This document shows positions 1 to 8,144 of a stretch of 64,000 nucleotides of DNA, in pieces. The stretch is from [Leptolyngbya] sp. PCC 7376 (GTDB lineage Bacteria > Cyanobacteriota > Cyanobacteriia > Cyanobacteriales > MRBY01). A program made the translations under genes and the position numbers. A model generated the notes under the pieces. It had not been told where the DNA came from. It saw nothing but the letters and a program-made list of their open reading frames with translations, and made no database searches. The first letter of the stretch is position 1, and each line of letters begins with the position of its first letter. The DNA lies in NCBI RefSeq assembly GCF_000316605.1, contig NC_019683.1, positions 3,456,036 through 3,520,035 of the forward strand, in the 5' to 3' direction.

Positions 1-1539
1 AGCTGATACATTCGCCTGTACCGCTGCAATACTACCCTGAATTCCTGACAGCTTTCTACCGTTATTTCTCACTTCTCTTTGAGTAGAGGTAACGGCTTTT
101 TCTGTCGGTTTCACTGCATTGTTCGCAATGGTTTTAATTCTGCTGTAGTCAACCTTGTTATCAGGGATATCTCGGATAACTTCTCTCACCGTATTATTGG
201 TGATGGTATTCGTATTATTGTTAACCGTTCTTGTTTCTCTGACAATTGTTTTTTGAGGTTGGATTATTGGCTGTCTCTCAATAATTCGAGTGTTGTTGTT
301 AGTAATAACTTCTCTAGTCACGGTATTACGCCCAATATTTGGATAACGATTGGTGATTATATTGATTACTCTGCTGGTAAAGATTGTCGCTGTCGTCCCT
401 ACAATAGTTTGCAGTGCAAGGGTCTTTAATTCTGCTGCGTTAGCCTTGACTTGGGCGATATTTGCAACACCAGAAATTCGATTTAATCGACTATTTAGAG
501 ATGCGCCTAAACTAGCTAAACCACGCGATAATTCTTGGCTTGTGACATTATCTTGATTCTCTAATCTACGGACTCTTGCAACTAGTGGAGTGATGAATTT
601 TCCAAGTATTCTGGATATCTCATTACCTAATGAAAGTACCTCCGCTTCTAACTTGTTGATGCGATTGCTTGTTTGATAGAAACTTGCAATAGAAAAACCT
701 GTTCCAAAGACTGAAACAATCGTTCCAACTAATGCCAGTAGAGGCGTTAATTTCGCCAGTACTAGACTAACTCCTGCTAGGGTTTTCTTGATTAAAGCAA
801 CCGCCGCTGCTAATCCAGCTATCTTGGCGGTATTCGTTGCTACCTTGAGTGCCAAAGCGCTAACCTTGGCTTCTAGTTTCGCTATCTGAGTTCTGGCAAA
901 GTTATCAACTGCTTCCTTCTTCTTTCTTGCTTCCTTCAAGGCTTTTTCAGCCGTCGTTTTTGCCGATTCAGCAGTGGACTTAATCTGATTTATTAACCGT
1001 TTTCTCTCCCTCACCTCTGCGGATAATTCCCTTTGTAGGCCGCTTATATCGTCTTCTGCATTGTCAATCAATTTCTCTAATGACCTTTTTAGGGCATTAT
1101 CTTTTTGGTCAACATAATCTTTTGTTGCTGCTTCTCTTCTTAGCTTTTCTAATTCAGCTTTGGTTGCAAACAGACCGCTTTCTTTATCCTTTTCAGACTC
1201 TCTAATAAATGCTTCAACACTCGACAATCGACGTTCTAGCCGGGCAATATCCGATTTCGTTGCATAGGCCGCCTCTCTCTTAAATTGCTTTTCTAATTCT
1301 TGATTATCTTTAATTACAAGGTCTTTAATCCTTTGCCCTAGAATATCTAACCCATTATCGACCTTCTCGAAGAAAGGATTGTTGCGACTATTGATGTTAG
1401 ATTCAACTCTATTCAACTGGGAGAAATCAGCCTTCTTTTTAAGCTTTGTTTTTAACGCTGTATTCTCTTTCAGTAAGGCATCAATCTTGCTGTTGATCAG
1501 GGTAAGTTTTCCGGAGAATTCACTACAATTACAACTCAT
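1..1539 (-). CDS. Large coiled-coil protein of unknown function, partial (C-terminus off window)
   Basis: Translating the minus strand from ATG at 1539 gives 513 codons without a stop, running off the left edge. The N-terminus is Cys-rich (MSCNCSEF). Residues about 15-200 are strongly charged heptad-like sequence rich in K, E, A and L (coiled coil). Residues about 225-290 are hydrophobic (LAAAVALIKKTLAGVSLVLA and following), followed by another helical stretch and then an Asn/Thr/Arg-rich region with repeated NNNT and VRE/TRE motifs. The start overlaps the stop of the upstream gene by 4 bp (ATGA), so it is translationally coupled and last visible in a four-gene operon. The coiled-coil/hydrophobic/coiled-coil plan recalls phage tape-measure or virion-internal proteins, but I recognise no family; that comparison is inference only. 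Confidence 0.7.
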   Translation of the reverse strand, partial: MSCNCSEFSGKLTLINSKIDALLKENTALKTKLKKKADFSQLNRVESNINSRNNPFFEKVDNGLDILGQRIKDLVIKDNQELEKQFKREAAYATKSDIARLERRLSSVEAFIRESEKDKESGLFATKAELEKLRREAATKDYVDQKDNALKRSLEKLIDNAEDDISGLQRELSAEVRERKRLINQIKSTAESAKTTAEKALKEARKKKEAVDNFARTQIAKLEAKVSALALKVATNTAKIAGLAAAVALIKKTLAGVSLVLAKLTPLLALVGTIVSVFGTGFSIASFYQTSNRINKLEAEVLSLGNEISRILGKFITPLVARVRRLENQDNVTSQELSRGLASLGASLNSRLNRISGVANIAQVKANAAELKTLALQTIVGTTATIFTSRVINIITNRYPNIGRNTVTREVITNNNTRIIERQPIIQPQKTIVRETRTVNNNTNTITNNTVREVIRDIPDNKVDYSRIKTIANNAVKPTEKAVTSTQREVRNNGRKLSGIQGSIAAVQANVSA

Positions 1540-2432
1540 AATTTCCCTATTATTTGATTGGCTAAATTACAGACCTTTTGACACAGCTCTTCTTCGACCA
1601 GTTCGACAGTTGGGCAAGTGTCATTGGGAGGCAGGTCATAGGTTGTACCATCCGCATAATTGACCCTCACAACACAACCCCCGATTTGAACCCATTCAGG
1701 GCAAGAATTAAGGGGGTAGTCTTCTGTTGTCCCGTCCACATAAGATATTGAGATTTTCGCCTCTGAAACCGGGCTTCCTTGTACGTCATGTTCATACAAG
1801 ACTCTGACACCACTGGCATTAAAGAACTCCCACACAGGGAACTCTTGATACTGCGAGTTGGCTGGCATATTGCCGTAATTGTGGGAATGTAATGTCTGAG
1901 TTCTTTTGTCAAAATCGACGGGAAATGTTCCGTTGTAGAAATTAAGCTTTGCTGGGCAGGTACTCGGACGGTTCGCCGCTCCTAGGAAACGGTCATAGTC
2001 GATGGTAAAAGCCTTGGTTGTATCCCCTTCAGTAATGAAAGTGAACCATCTATTAGTCCCATACTGACTCCCTGCATAGGTGTAGGAAAAGCTGTAGTTA
2101 TTGCCTAAGACATAGCCATAGGATTCCGCCTCTACAATGCCTTGACATGAGGATGGCATCAGGAACGTTTTTAGGGTCTTGTCTGGGGACAATTGGAAGC
2201 TCACCGCATCCTCTACTGATTGAGTCTCCCCAGTTGTTTGCTTCCTATAGCTAACCCCACAGACCTTTTCCGCGTTAGCTATTTCTTTGGAAGCTTCAAA
2301 CGCCCCTTGGGTATTTTCCCCTGTTCCCCAAAGAATACGGGTATTCGTGGGCTGTAGGGAATAAGGATTAACAGGGTCAATCTCTTTTGACCCTGTTAAA
2401 GTTTCCCCATCAATAGATAGTCGTCTACTCAT
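1536..2432 (-). CDS. Cys-containing protein of unknown function with a C-terminal tandem repeat
   Basis: A 298-aa protein with no recognised family. It is rich in Tyr, Thr, Asn and Gly and looks beta-structured. It has scattered cysteines (for example SSCQG, RPSTCP, NSCPE, NDTCP). Near the C-terminus a motif of about 20 residues occurs twice, at about residues 227-246 and 255-275, with the shared pattern V-x-Y-x-DGTT-x-D-x-P-x-N-x-CP, pointing to an internal duplication. No signal peptide or membrane segment is seen. It overlaps its neighbours by 4 bp at both ends, so it is part of a tightly coupled minus-strand operon. A surface or fibre-like structural protein of a mobile element is plausible, but this is inference. 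Confidence 0.7.
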   Translation of the reverse strand: MSRRLSIDGETLTGSKEIDPVNPYSLQPTNTRILWGTGENTQGAFEASKEIANAEKVCGVSYRKQTTGETQSVEDAVSFQLSPDKTLKTFLMPSSCQGIVEAESYGYVLGNNYSFSYTYAGSQYGTNRWFTFITEGDTTKAFTIDYDRFLGAANRPSTCPAKLNFYNGTFPVDFDKRTQTLHSHNYGNMPANSQYQEFPVWEFFNASGVRVLYEHDVQGSPVSEAKISISYVDGTTEDYPLNSCPEWVQIGGCVVRVNYADGTTYDLPPNDTCPTVELVEEELCQKVCNLANQIIGKL

Positions 2433-2692
2433 CTACTATCACGGAATGATTGAGAGTTGTTTAAAAGAAACTGAAATATCGATTTGTGAGATTCTTTTAG
2501 TTCTTTTAATTCCTCTTTGTTCCCTGCAACTTCAGCGTCTAGTCGTCCCATATGTCTTGCGGCACTCTGCATATCTTTAGAAGCCTTTAATGCAAGGGGT
2601 AGAAAGATACCTACTACAACGAGAATAACGCTGACTTCTACCCCCGAATTCCCCCCAAATAAGGCAAGAAAACCAGCATTAATCATTATCAT
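2429..2692 (-). CDS. Small single-span membrane protein with coiled coil (holin-like architecture)
   Basis: An 87-aa protein. Residues about 6-36 are hydrophobic, with one clear membrane span (VEVSVILVVVGIFLPLAL). Residues about 40-80 are a charged helix (MQSAARHMGRLDAEVAGNKE and following) likely to form a coiled coil. The start could be either of the two Met codons at positions 1 and 3. The stop overlaps the next gene by 4 bp, and the 5' end overlaps the previous gene by 14 bp. This span-plus-coiled-coil plan is shared by some phage accessory lysis proteins (XhlA-like) and by many unrelated small membrane proteins, so no function is assigned. Confidence 0.65.
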   Translation of the reverse strand: MIMINAGFLALFGGNSGVEVSVILVVVGIFLPLALKASKDMQSAARHMGRLDAEVAGNKEELKELKESHKSIFQFLLNNSQSFRDSR

Positions 2693-3098
2693 TCACCGCA
2701 CTAGAGGAATTGAAGTCAGTGGCAGGGTCGTACTTAAAGAAGAGTACAAAAGATAGTTTCAAGAACTTCTGTAGCTCAGTAATAGGGTTATCGCCTACAT
2801 CGGTTGTGCCGCTATCTCTTTCCGTGAATCCTTGTGCATCAAAGAACTCCGCATTCTCATCAGAGAACACAGGGCAGTCAAGATTAGTAAGCTTGTTTTT
2901 GAACTGAGAAAATAACTCTCTAATCAGTGCTACCAATACCGATTCATCGTTATGAGCCAAGTTCCCTAACCCTGTCCATGATTGGGTAATACTTGCGTGG
3001 GTTGTATCTAAATTAACCCCTGTTATATTGCCATTGACATCATCAAACGTAAAGGTTATTGCAGGGAATAAATCTGAAACTATATTCTGAATAGTCAT
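2679..3098 (-). CDS. Unknown protein, first gene of the leftward operon
   Basis: A 139-aa acidic protein beginning MTIQNIVSDLFPAITFTFDD. I recognise no motif, membrane segment or signal. It begins 67 bp from the divergent gene at 3166 and its start lies just left of a perfect inverted repeat, so it should be the promoter-proximal gene of the leftward operon. Its 3' end overlaps the following gene by 14 bp. The order (soluble protein, membrane/coiled-coil protein, repeat-bearing protein, long coiled-coil protein) with overlapping starts suggests one stoichiometric assembly. Nothing allows a family assignment. Confidence 0.65.
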   Translation of the reverse strand: MTIQNIVSDLFPAITFTFDDVNGNITGVNLDTTHASITQSWTGLGNLAHNDESVLVALIRELFSQFKNKLTNLDCPVFSDENAEFFDAQGFTERDSGTTDVGDNPITELQKFLKLSFVLFFKYDPATDFNSSSAVNDND

Positions 3099-3109
3099 TG
3101 TTTCCAGGT

Positions 3110-3142
3110 GATAGAATTAATACAAATATACCTAATTCTATC
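3110..3142. promoter_or_regulatory. Palindromic operator candidate between divergent genes
   Basis: A perfect 10-bp inverted repeat, GATAGAATTA at 3110-3119 and TAATTCTATC at 3133-3142, separated by 13 AT-rich bases. It fills most of the 67-bp gap between the divergent genes starting at 3098 and 3166. Its size and central position fit a dimeric regulator that controls both arms of the cluster. A hairpin role is also possible, but no T-run follows on either strand. Confidence 0.5.
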
Positions 3143-3165
3143 TTAGATGTCGATTCTGTAGAGAA

Positions 3166-3999
3166 ATGCCCCAAACAAACCCACCTGCACCACAAAACTA
3201 CAACTCAAAAACTCACTTTCTACAAGTTGTCTCAAAAACTTTAAACCCACAAATAAGGGACTATTTCGACCCTAATGGTGAATTCCCAGACGAGAATATC
3301 ACGACCCCTAATGCTGCATTGAAAAGAGCTTGTCTCATAGAGCCTGATGCATCTTTGATTCTCAATGTTGCAAAAATGATTTTCTATGTTTTGATGTGTG
3401 GCCGTCTAACAGCGGAAATTGGTGAACGCTTTTACGGCACTCCAAAAACGGATTTTAAGCAGCGTAGAAACAATATTCAAGCTCAAGTCATATTTTACTT
3501 CCAAGAGCCTTCTAAATATCGAAGAAGAGCGAATCGAAAGCATCCTAAACGGATGAGAGTATCTATCCCCTTACTCAAGGACGCAACACAGGTTACCGTT
3601 GCAGAGATAACGCAAATAACTAATCGTATCAATCAGCGATTTCCCTTGCCAAAAAGCCAAGGGGATTTGTATTTATGTGGGCAAGAAAAATATAGCTATT
3701 ACGATCCTGTATCAGCTCTGCAAATGCCACAGATACAGGCCGCGAACCAGAACCAAGCGGCTCAGTTTGTGAAAGACATCTGTTATATCTTTAGTAGAGA
3801 ATTTGACCCCACAAGGCTAAACAAGAGTGTCAAGTATCAAGAGGCTGCGGTTAAGGAAACAGTTCGGGTTCTAGGAGAGAGTACCACCCGAATGAGAAGG
3901 AAGGTTGTAAGCAGGGTTGCCCTTGTTTCCGTTGAGTTTATTGGCGGCAATACAGGGCTAGATAAGACGCTGATTTATCGGCCTCTAAAAGAGATTTAA
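3166..3999 (+). CDS. Basic protein of unknown function, first gene of the rightward arm
   Basis: A 277-aa protein starting MPQTNPPAPQNYNSKTHFLQ. The N-terminus is Pro/Gln/Asn-rich and disordered-looking. A strongly basic patch lies at about residues 118-130 (YRRRANRKHPKRMRVSI), with further Arg-rich helices near the C-terminus (TTRMRRKVVSR), which suggests nucleic-acid binding. There is no Walker motif, HUH motif or recombinase signature. It starts 67 bp from the divergent leftward gene, with the palindrome between them, and ends 114 bp before the next gene. A DNA- or RNA-binding or scaffold protein of the element is an inference. Confidence 0.7.
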   Translation: MPQTNPPAPQNYNSKTHFLQVVSKTLNPQIRDYFDPNGEFPDENITTPNAALKRACLIEPDASLILNVAKMIFYVLMCGRLTAEIGERFYGTPKTDFKQRRNNIQAQVIFYFQEPSKYRRRANRKHPKRMRVSIPLLKDATQVTVAEITQITNRINQRFPLPKSQGDLYLCGQEKYSYYDPVSALQMPQIQAANQNQAAQFVKDICYIFSREFDPTRLNKSVKYQEAAVKETVRVLGESTTRMRRKVVSRVALVSVEFIGGNTGLDKTLIYRPLKEI

Positions 4000-4113
4000 C
4001 CCGCCTATGTTCATTTTTGATACTTATTCCCTAAACCTTAAGGTATTGGGGGCGAAAGTAGACGAATAAGCTTGTTAGTTTGAAAGAGTCAAATAACCTA
4101 TTGAGCAAAGACT

Positions 4114-4515
4114 ATGTCGAAAGCTGGAGCTAACCCAAAAAACGCCCGTGAAGGCTTCCTATTTACGGTGGATGGCGAGCAATTCATCCTGTCTCTTAAG
4201 GATGCTGTCTATGCTTCCCTTGCAGGTGTACTTGGTATGACGAAAGTCACTGGTGATCCTCCTGAAGGCGCGCGACAAATCACTTTGGACGAAGCGATTG
4301 ACGATAACCTCGTTATTTTCATGAACGTCACATACTCGGTCGGCAAGAACCCCGTCACAGGGAAATTGAAGACACAACAAGGCGGCATTGTTATCCCACG
4401 GGACAACGTAAACACTGCCCTGAAGCCAACAACTGGACTAGCAAGCAAATCCTATAGAGGAAAAGCGATCAGCCGCGTCCGTCAACCTCGTAAGCGTAAG
4501 TTCTCCTACGCCTAG
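4114..4515 (+). CDS. Unknown 133-aa protein with basic C-terminal tail
   Basis: A 133-aa protein (MSKAGANPKNAREGFLFTVD...). The body is mixed alpha/beta, and the last 30 residues are very basic (YRGKAISRVRQPRKRKFSYA). A basic tail on a small compact protein is common in nucleic-acid-packaging and capsid-type proteins, but also in ribosomal-like proteins; I recognise no family. The 114-bp gap upstream carries the small palindrome ACCTTAAGGT near 4036. It is followed at 64 bp by the next gene on the same strand, and GC content is slightly higher than in the leftward operon. Confidence 0.65.
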   Translation: MSKAGANPKNAREGFLFTVDGEQFILSLKDAVYASLAGVLGMTKVTGDPPEGARQITLDEAIDDNLVIFMNVTYSVGKNPVTGKLKTQQGGIVIPRDNVNTALKPTTGLASKSYRGKAISRVRQPRKRKFSYA

Positions 4516-4579
4516 ATTCCTCCCTGTCTATTCCTTTTTTGATTAACCACACTATCCCCTTTACCCCCTATCTAGAACT

Positions 4580-4921
4580 ATGGCTAACGCATGGCTTATC
4601 GTCGGAACCTCAGACGAAACAGATAACACGGTCGATGTTGTGCTGAACACTGACAACAGTACTTTTACCGTCGCGGCGGCGGATGTCCCTAACCCGGCTT
4701 GGGTTGATGATGGCTCCCAGACTACGCCTGACACGAACGGTCAAGACCGATTCCTCGCACAGGATGCAGACGCTTATAACAATGCTCAAATCTTTGGCTT
4801 TGGAGATTTCACCATTGGACAGGTACGCACTCAGAAAGCTTTTTTTCAAGAGCTTAACCCTCAATACGATGTGCAAATCATCACAGCGACTGTCGATGTG
4901 ACCCCTGATGCAATCGTTTAA
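4580..4921 (+). CDS. Unknown 113-aa acidic protein
   Basis: A 113-aa, Asp/Asn/Thr/Gln-rich acidic protein (MANAWLIVGTSDETDNTVDV...), with alternating hydrophobic and polar residues that suggest a small beta-fold. It has no cysteine, no membrane segment and no signal peptide. It contrasts with the basic protein encoded just upstream and could be its partner; that pairing is inference from adjacency and opposite charge. The next gene begins 57 bp downstream. Confidence 0.6.
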   Translation: MANAWLIVGTSDETDNTVDVVLNTDNSTFTVAAADVPNPAWVDDGSQTTPDTNGQDRFLAQDADAYNNAQIFGFGDFTIGQVRTQKAFFQELNPQYDVQIITATVDVTPDAIV

Positions 4922-4978
4922 CGTAATCTGAATATAAGGAGAAGGAGGGCAGGCGATCGCTCTTCTTTTTTTGTCGCC

Positions 4979-5305
4979 ATGTCACTACAAGCCATCAAAA
5001 CGTATCAAGTAGAGACCCCGAAAAGACTATTAGCCGTGCCAACGTTTGACTATGTGCATGTCCAACTACTAACGAATTCAGTTACAGGGTTCTATGACGG
5101 CTACAGAACGGTTGCCCCAGTATTCCTTCAGCCCTTAATCGACTTAAACGGGGTGATCACTGCATATGGCAGCATTTACCGAGCCAACAAGAATCCGATG
5201 CTGTTCGCCGCTCCTCAAACTCCGTTGCCGATTGTGGGCTTAGATATATCCGGTGCTAAAAGTTCAATCATTACTTTAATGACGGATGACTCTGTCAACA
5301 ATTAG
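4979..5305 (+). CDS. Unknown 108-aa protein
   Basis: A 108-aa protein (MSLQAIKTYQVETPKRLLAV...) of moderately hydrophobic, probably beta-rich composition; no recognised family. A very strong purine-rich Shine-Dalgarno-like run (AAGGAGAAGGAGGG, 4937-4950) lies about 28 bases upstream of the ATG, unusually far. The only HIP1 octamer seen in the first 5.6 kb sits between them (about 4953-4960). The spacing suggests either a start codon not visible to me or another role for the purine run. It belongs to the rightward arm of the cluster. Confidence 0.6.
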   Translation: MSLQAIKTYQVETPKRLLAVPTFDYVHVQLLTNSVTGFYDGYRTVAPVFLQPLIDLNGVITAYGSIYRANKNPMLFAAPQTPLPIVGLDISGAKSSIITLMTDDSVNN

Positions 5306-5334
5306 GGTCGCTTGCGAATGGGGAAACAGCGGCT

Positions 5335-5616
5335 GTGACTTTTGAAAATTACCCGTTCGATAACTTCGTCATATCCGGGGTGATCGTGGACGAAAGGACG
5401 AGGGAAGCCAATCTAAATATCGACATATTGCTTAATGGGGATTTGCTGAATCAATACCGCCTCGCCGTGATACGCAACTATGTTCCAGAAATCCCGCTTA
5501 ACAAATCCTTCAGTCTGAACGTCACGCCAAGTAGACGAGTCGAGGGAGTGTCTATTGGGATTAAAAAGATGTTTTTTTATCCATCTTTTGGGTATTTAAT
5601 GTTATTAATTAAGTAA
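5335..5616 (+). CDS. Unknown 93-aa protein, last gene of the rightward arm
   Basis: A 93-aa protein that must start at a GTG (5335), preceded by a GGGGA purine run at a reasonable distance. It has alternating hydrophobic and polar residues (NFVISGVIVDERTREANLNI) and a hydrophobic, aromatic C-terminus (MFFYPSFGYLMLLIK). I recognise no family. It follows the preceding gene by 29 bp and is the last gene before a non-coding stretch and ordinary chromosomal genes. A structural role beside the three preceding small proteins is only inferred from position. Confidence 0.55.
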   Translation: MTFENYPFDNFVISGVIVDERTREANLNIDILLNGDLLNQYRLAVIRNYVPEIPLNKSFSLNVTPSRRVEGVSIGIKKMFFYPSFGYLMLLIK

Positions 5617-5938
5617 TTTTTTGTGTAACTTTTTAGATTATGAAGAGCTGTATCGATCTCTGTATAGGCATTTTGCTTGTAGTATATTATTAGCTTATGT
5701 GTGTAAAACTGATAGTTTCCGTAAGCTTAATTTAAAGGCGAAAAATTCGAGCTAGATGATAATGATTTGATGGATTGAATGAGATGTTTGAGGCTAATGC
5801 TTAAGGAAAAGGCAGTCAAAAAATGAAGAATTTCACACTTTCCACACAAATATGAGACCGATTTAGTAGTTTGGGCTATGTATATATGTAGGCATGTGCG
5901 GCATACTTTAATTGTTTCGCAGTCCGCGACCTATTCCG
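5617..5938. other. Intergenic boundary between unknown cluster and host genes
   Basis: AT-rich, with no convincing coding frame, tRNA or long repeat. I see no integrase, no tRNA-derived attachment site and no direct repeat that would mark the right end of the unknown cluster. The downstream kinase promoter presumably lies here. Confidence 0.5.
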
Positions 5939-7873
5939 ATGCACGAAATCCAACAGGAACACTCACCGCAAGAACCACTTGCCGCTTCTTCTCAAGTTAT
6001 AGGCAGTGAATTTTTCGACGATTTCGCGGCGATCTTCAAGGCTTCTCAAGCAATTGCAAGCTGTCTAGAGACCGATGAGTTGCTATGGCAACTGTCCAAG
6101 ATTTTCCTGAAATTTTCTCATTGTGATCGCTGCGGTGTTTTCCTATGTGGGCAGTTAGACGAAAATTCGACATCATTACAACTTAAGGCGATCGCCACTC
6201 CTAAGAAAATTACGCTTTGTGCGATCGCCATTGAAGCAGTCGAAGATTTTCCGATTCAGCTTATCGATCACGTCAAAGAAACACAGCAAACTCAAATCAT
6301 TTCTCAAAAGCAGAAAGCTCCAGTTCAAGATCCTTATTTGGAGAAGTACCAGTCAAGTAATGTACTTTGTCTGCCATTACTACTTGAAAATAGAATGATC
6401 AAAGGTTTGATTTACCTGGAACATCAGACCAAGGATTCCATCTGGAATGAGCATGACTTAGAGACCTTGGATTTGCTGGGTAAACAAGGGGCGATCGCTT
6501 TAGCAAATGCATATTCTTACGAACAAGAAAAACGCAATAGCTATTTCCTGAAAGAGCAGTTTTTAGAGCTAAAAAAAAGAGAAGTACTTGAACTGGCTGG
6601 GGTGAGGCCAGATAAAGTCCAAGAAAGATTGGCCTTTTTGATTAAACAAAATCCAATTGGGATTGTCGAATGGAGTACTAGCTACAAGATCATGGGTTGG
6701 AATCCGGCCGCAGAAAAAATCTTTGGTTATGATGCGGTAGAAATGCTTGGACACCATGCTGAACAGATTCTTCCAGAAGAAGTGCGGCCTCTTGTTGCGA
6801 AGGTGATGTCAGACATCATGCAGGATCGAGGTGGCTACTATAGCCTGAATCAAAATATCCGTAAGAATGGCACTGTCATTACCTGTGAATGGTTTAATAC
6901 ACCTCTCCGAGACCATGACGATAATATTATTGGTGTTTTGTCGATGGTGCAGGATATTACCGAGCGCGAACAGATCCAGGCTTCCATTCTTCAAAAAACA
7001 ACGCAGTTAGAGCGGGCATTACAAGAATTGCAAAAGGCTCAATTGCAACTTGTCCAAAGTGAGAAAATGTCAACATTGGGTAATCTTGTGGCTGGCATTG
7101 CTCATGAAATCAATAATCCCACTGGTTTTATTAAAGGCAATATTTCTCATGCTCAAAACTATGTCAACGATCTTTTAGGACTAATTGATTTTCTAGTCGA
7201 GCGATGCCCTGATGATGATAAAGAGGTTGAAATAGAATTAGAAGTAATAGAGCTTGACTTTGTCCGAGAAGATTTATTGAAACTGTTAGATTCAATGAAT
7301 CTTGGTGTCGATCGAATTCGAAATATTAGTGATGGCCTCAGAACTTTTTCACGAAAAGATCGTATTAACAAAGTTAATTTCAATGTACATGACGGCATCA
7401 ATAGTACATTACTCATCCTGAAACACCGTACTAAAGGCAATGAAGAGCGGCCTAAAATTCAAATTGAAACTGCGTATAACGACATACCAACAATTGAATG
7501 TTTCCCGGGTCAACTGAATCAAGTGTTCATGAATTTGTTGGCCAATGCTATCGATGCATTTGACGAAATAAATCAAGGTCGTTCGTTTAAAGAGATAGAA
7601 GCTGACCCAAATCGGATCACGATTGAAACGGCAGAATGTTCAGAGCATATTCAAATCAAGATTCAAGATAATGCTTGTGGCATGAAACCCGAAACTCAGC
7701 AGCGAATTTTTGAGCAAGGCTTTACAACCAAAGAAGTTGGTAAAGGTACAGGTCTAGGGATGGCGATCGCCCATCAAATCATTACAGAAAAACATAATGG
7801 CAGCATCACCTGTGACTCCCAACTTGGAGAAGGCACAATATTTACTATTGAACTCCCCATCTTAGGAATATAA
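5939..7873 (+). CDS. GAF-PAS sensor histidine kinase
   Basis: About 644 aa from ATG 5939; a TTG at 5912 would add nine residues. Domain order: GAF (about 20-190), a short coiled coil, PAS (about 230-345, IVEWSTSYKIMGWNPAAEKI), a second linker helix, then the phosphoacceptor motif AGIAHEINNPTGFI with His near residue 391. The ATPase domain has an N-box (FMNLLANAIDAF), G1 (IQDNACGMKP), an F-box (EQGFTTKEVG) and G2 (GKGTGLGMAI). All catalytic boxes are intact. The AHEINNP-type H-box is the HPK4-like class common in cyanobacteria. No membrane span is present, so it should be cytosolic. No response regulator is adjacent. The ligand is unknown; the GAF lacks the Cys-His chromophore motif of cyanobacteriochromes. 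Confidence 0.9.
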   Translation: MHEIQQEHSPQEPLAASSQVIGSEFFDDFAAIFKASQAIASCLETDELLWQLSKIFLKFSHCDRCGVFLCGQLDENSTSLQLKAIATPKKITLCAIAIEAVEDFPIQLIDHVKETQQTQIISQKQKAPVQDPYLEKYQSSNVLCLPLLLENRMIKGLIYLEHQTKDSIWNEHDLETLDLLGKQGAIALANAYSYEQEKRNSYFLKEQFLELKKREVLELAGVRPDKVQERLAFLIKQNPIGIVEWSTSYKIMGWNPAAEKIFGYDAVEMLGHHAEQILPEEVRPLVAKVMSDIMQDRGGYYSLNQNIRKNGTVITCEWFNTPLRDHDDNIIGVLSMVQDITEREQIQASILQKTTQLERALQELQKAQLQLVQSEKMSTLGNLVAGIAHEINNPTGFIKGNISHAQNYVNDLLGLIDFLVERCPDDDKEVEIELEVIELDFVREDLLKLLDSMNLGVDRIRNISDGLRTFSRKDRINKVNFNVHDGINSTLLILKHRTKGNEERPKIQIETAYNDIPTIECFPGQLNQVFMNLLANAIDAFDEINQGRSFKEIEADPNRITIETAECSEHIQIKIQDNACGMKPETQQRIFEQGFTTKEVGKGTGLGMAIAHQIITEKHNGSITCDSQLGEGTIFTIELPILGI

Positions 7874-8144
7874 AAGAATCAATAAAATTGCGAAAAATCC
7901 CCGTTCCCACCCTCACTAAATAAATGAATTGATCAGTGCATGGTCTGTAACATTTACAGTAATTTGTACCCTTGTAACAATGCTGGGCATACCCATTAAG
8001 AGGGGTCGAACCTATGATGTTGCCCATAACATCTACCAAAGGGCGAGGTGATACAGAAATCTATAGAACCTCGAATCCAACAGTTAAGCTTGTTGGCAGC
8101 TTTTGCACTCGCTTCAATTCTTATTTAGTTACCGATCATCGCAA

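Noticed and set aside
1-5616. Calling the left cluster a classical tailed prophage
   Set aside because: No terminase, portal, major capsid, tail-tube or integrase motif could be read in the visible part.
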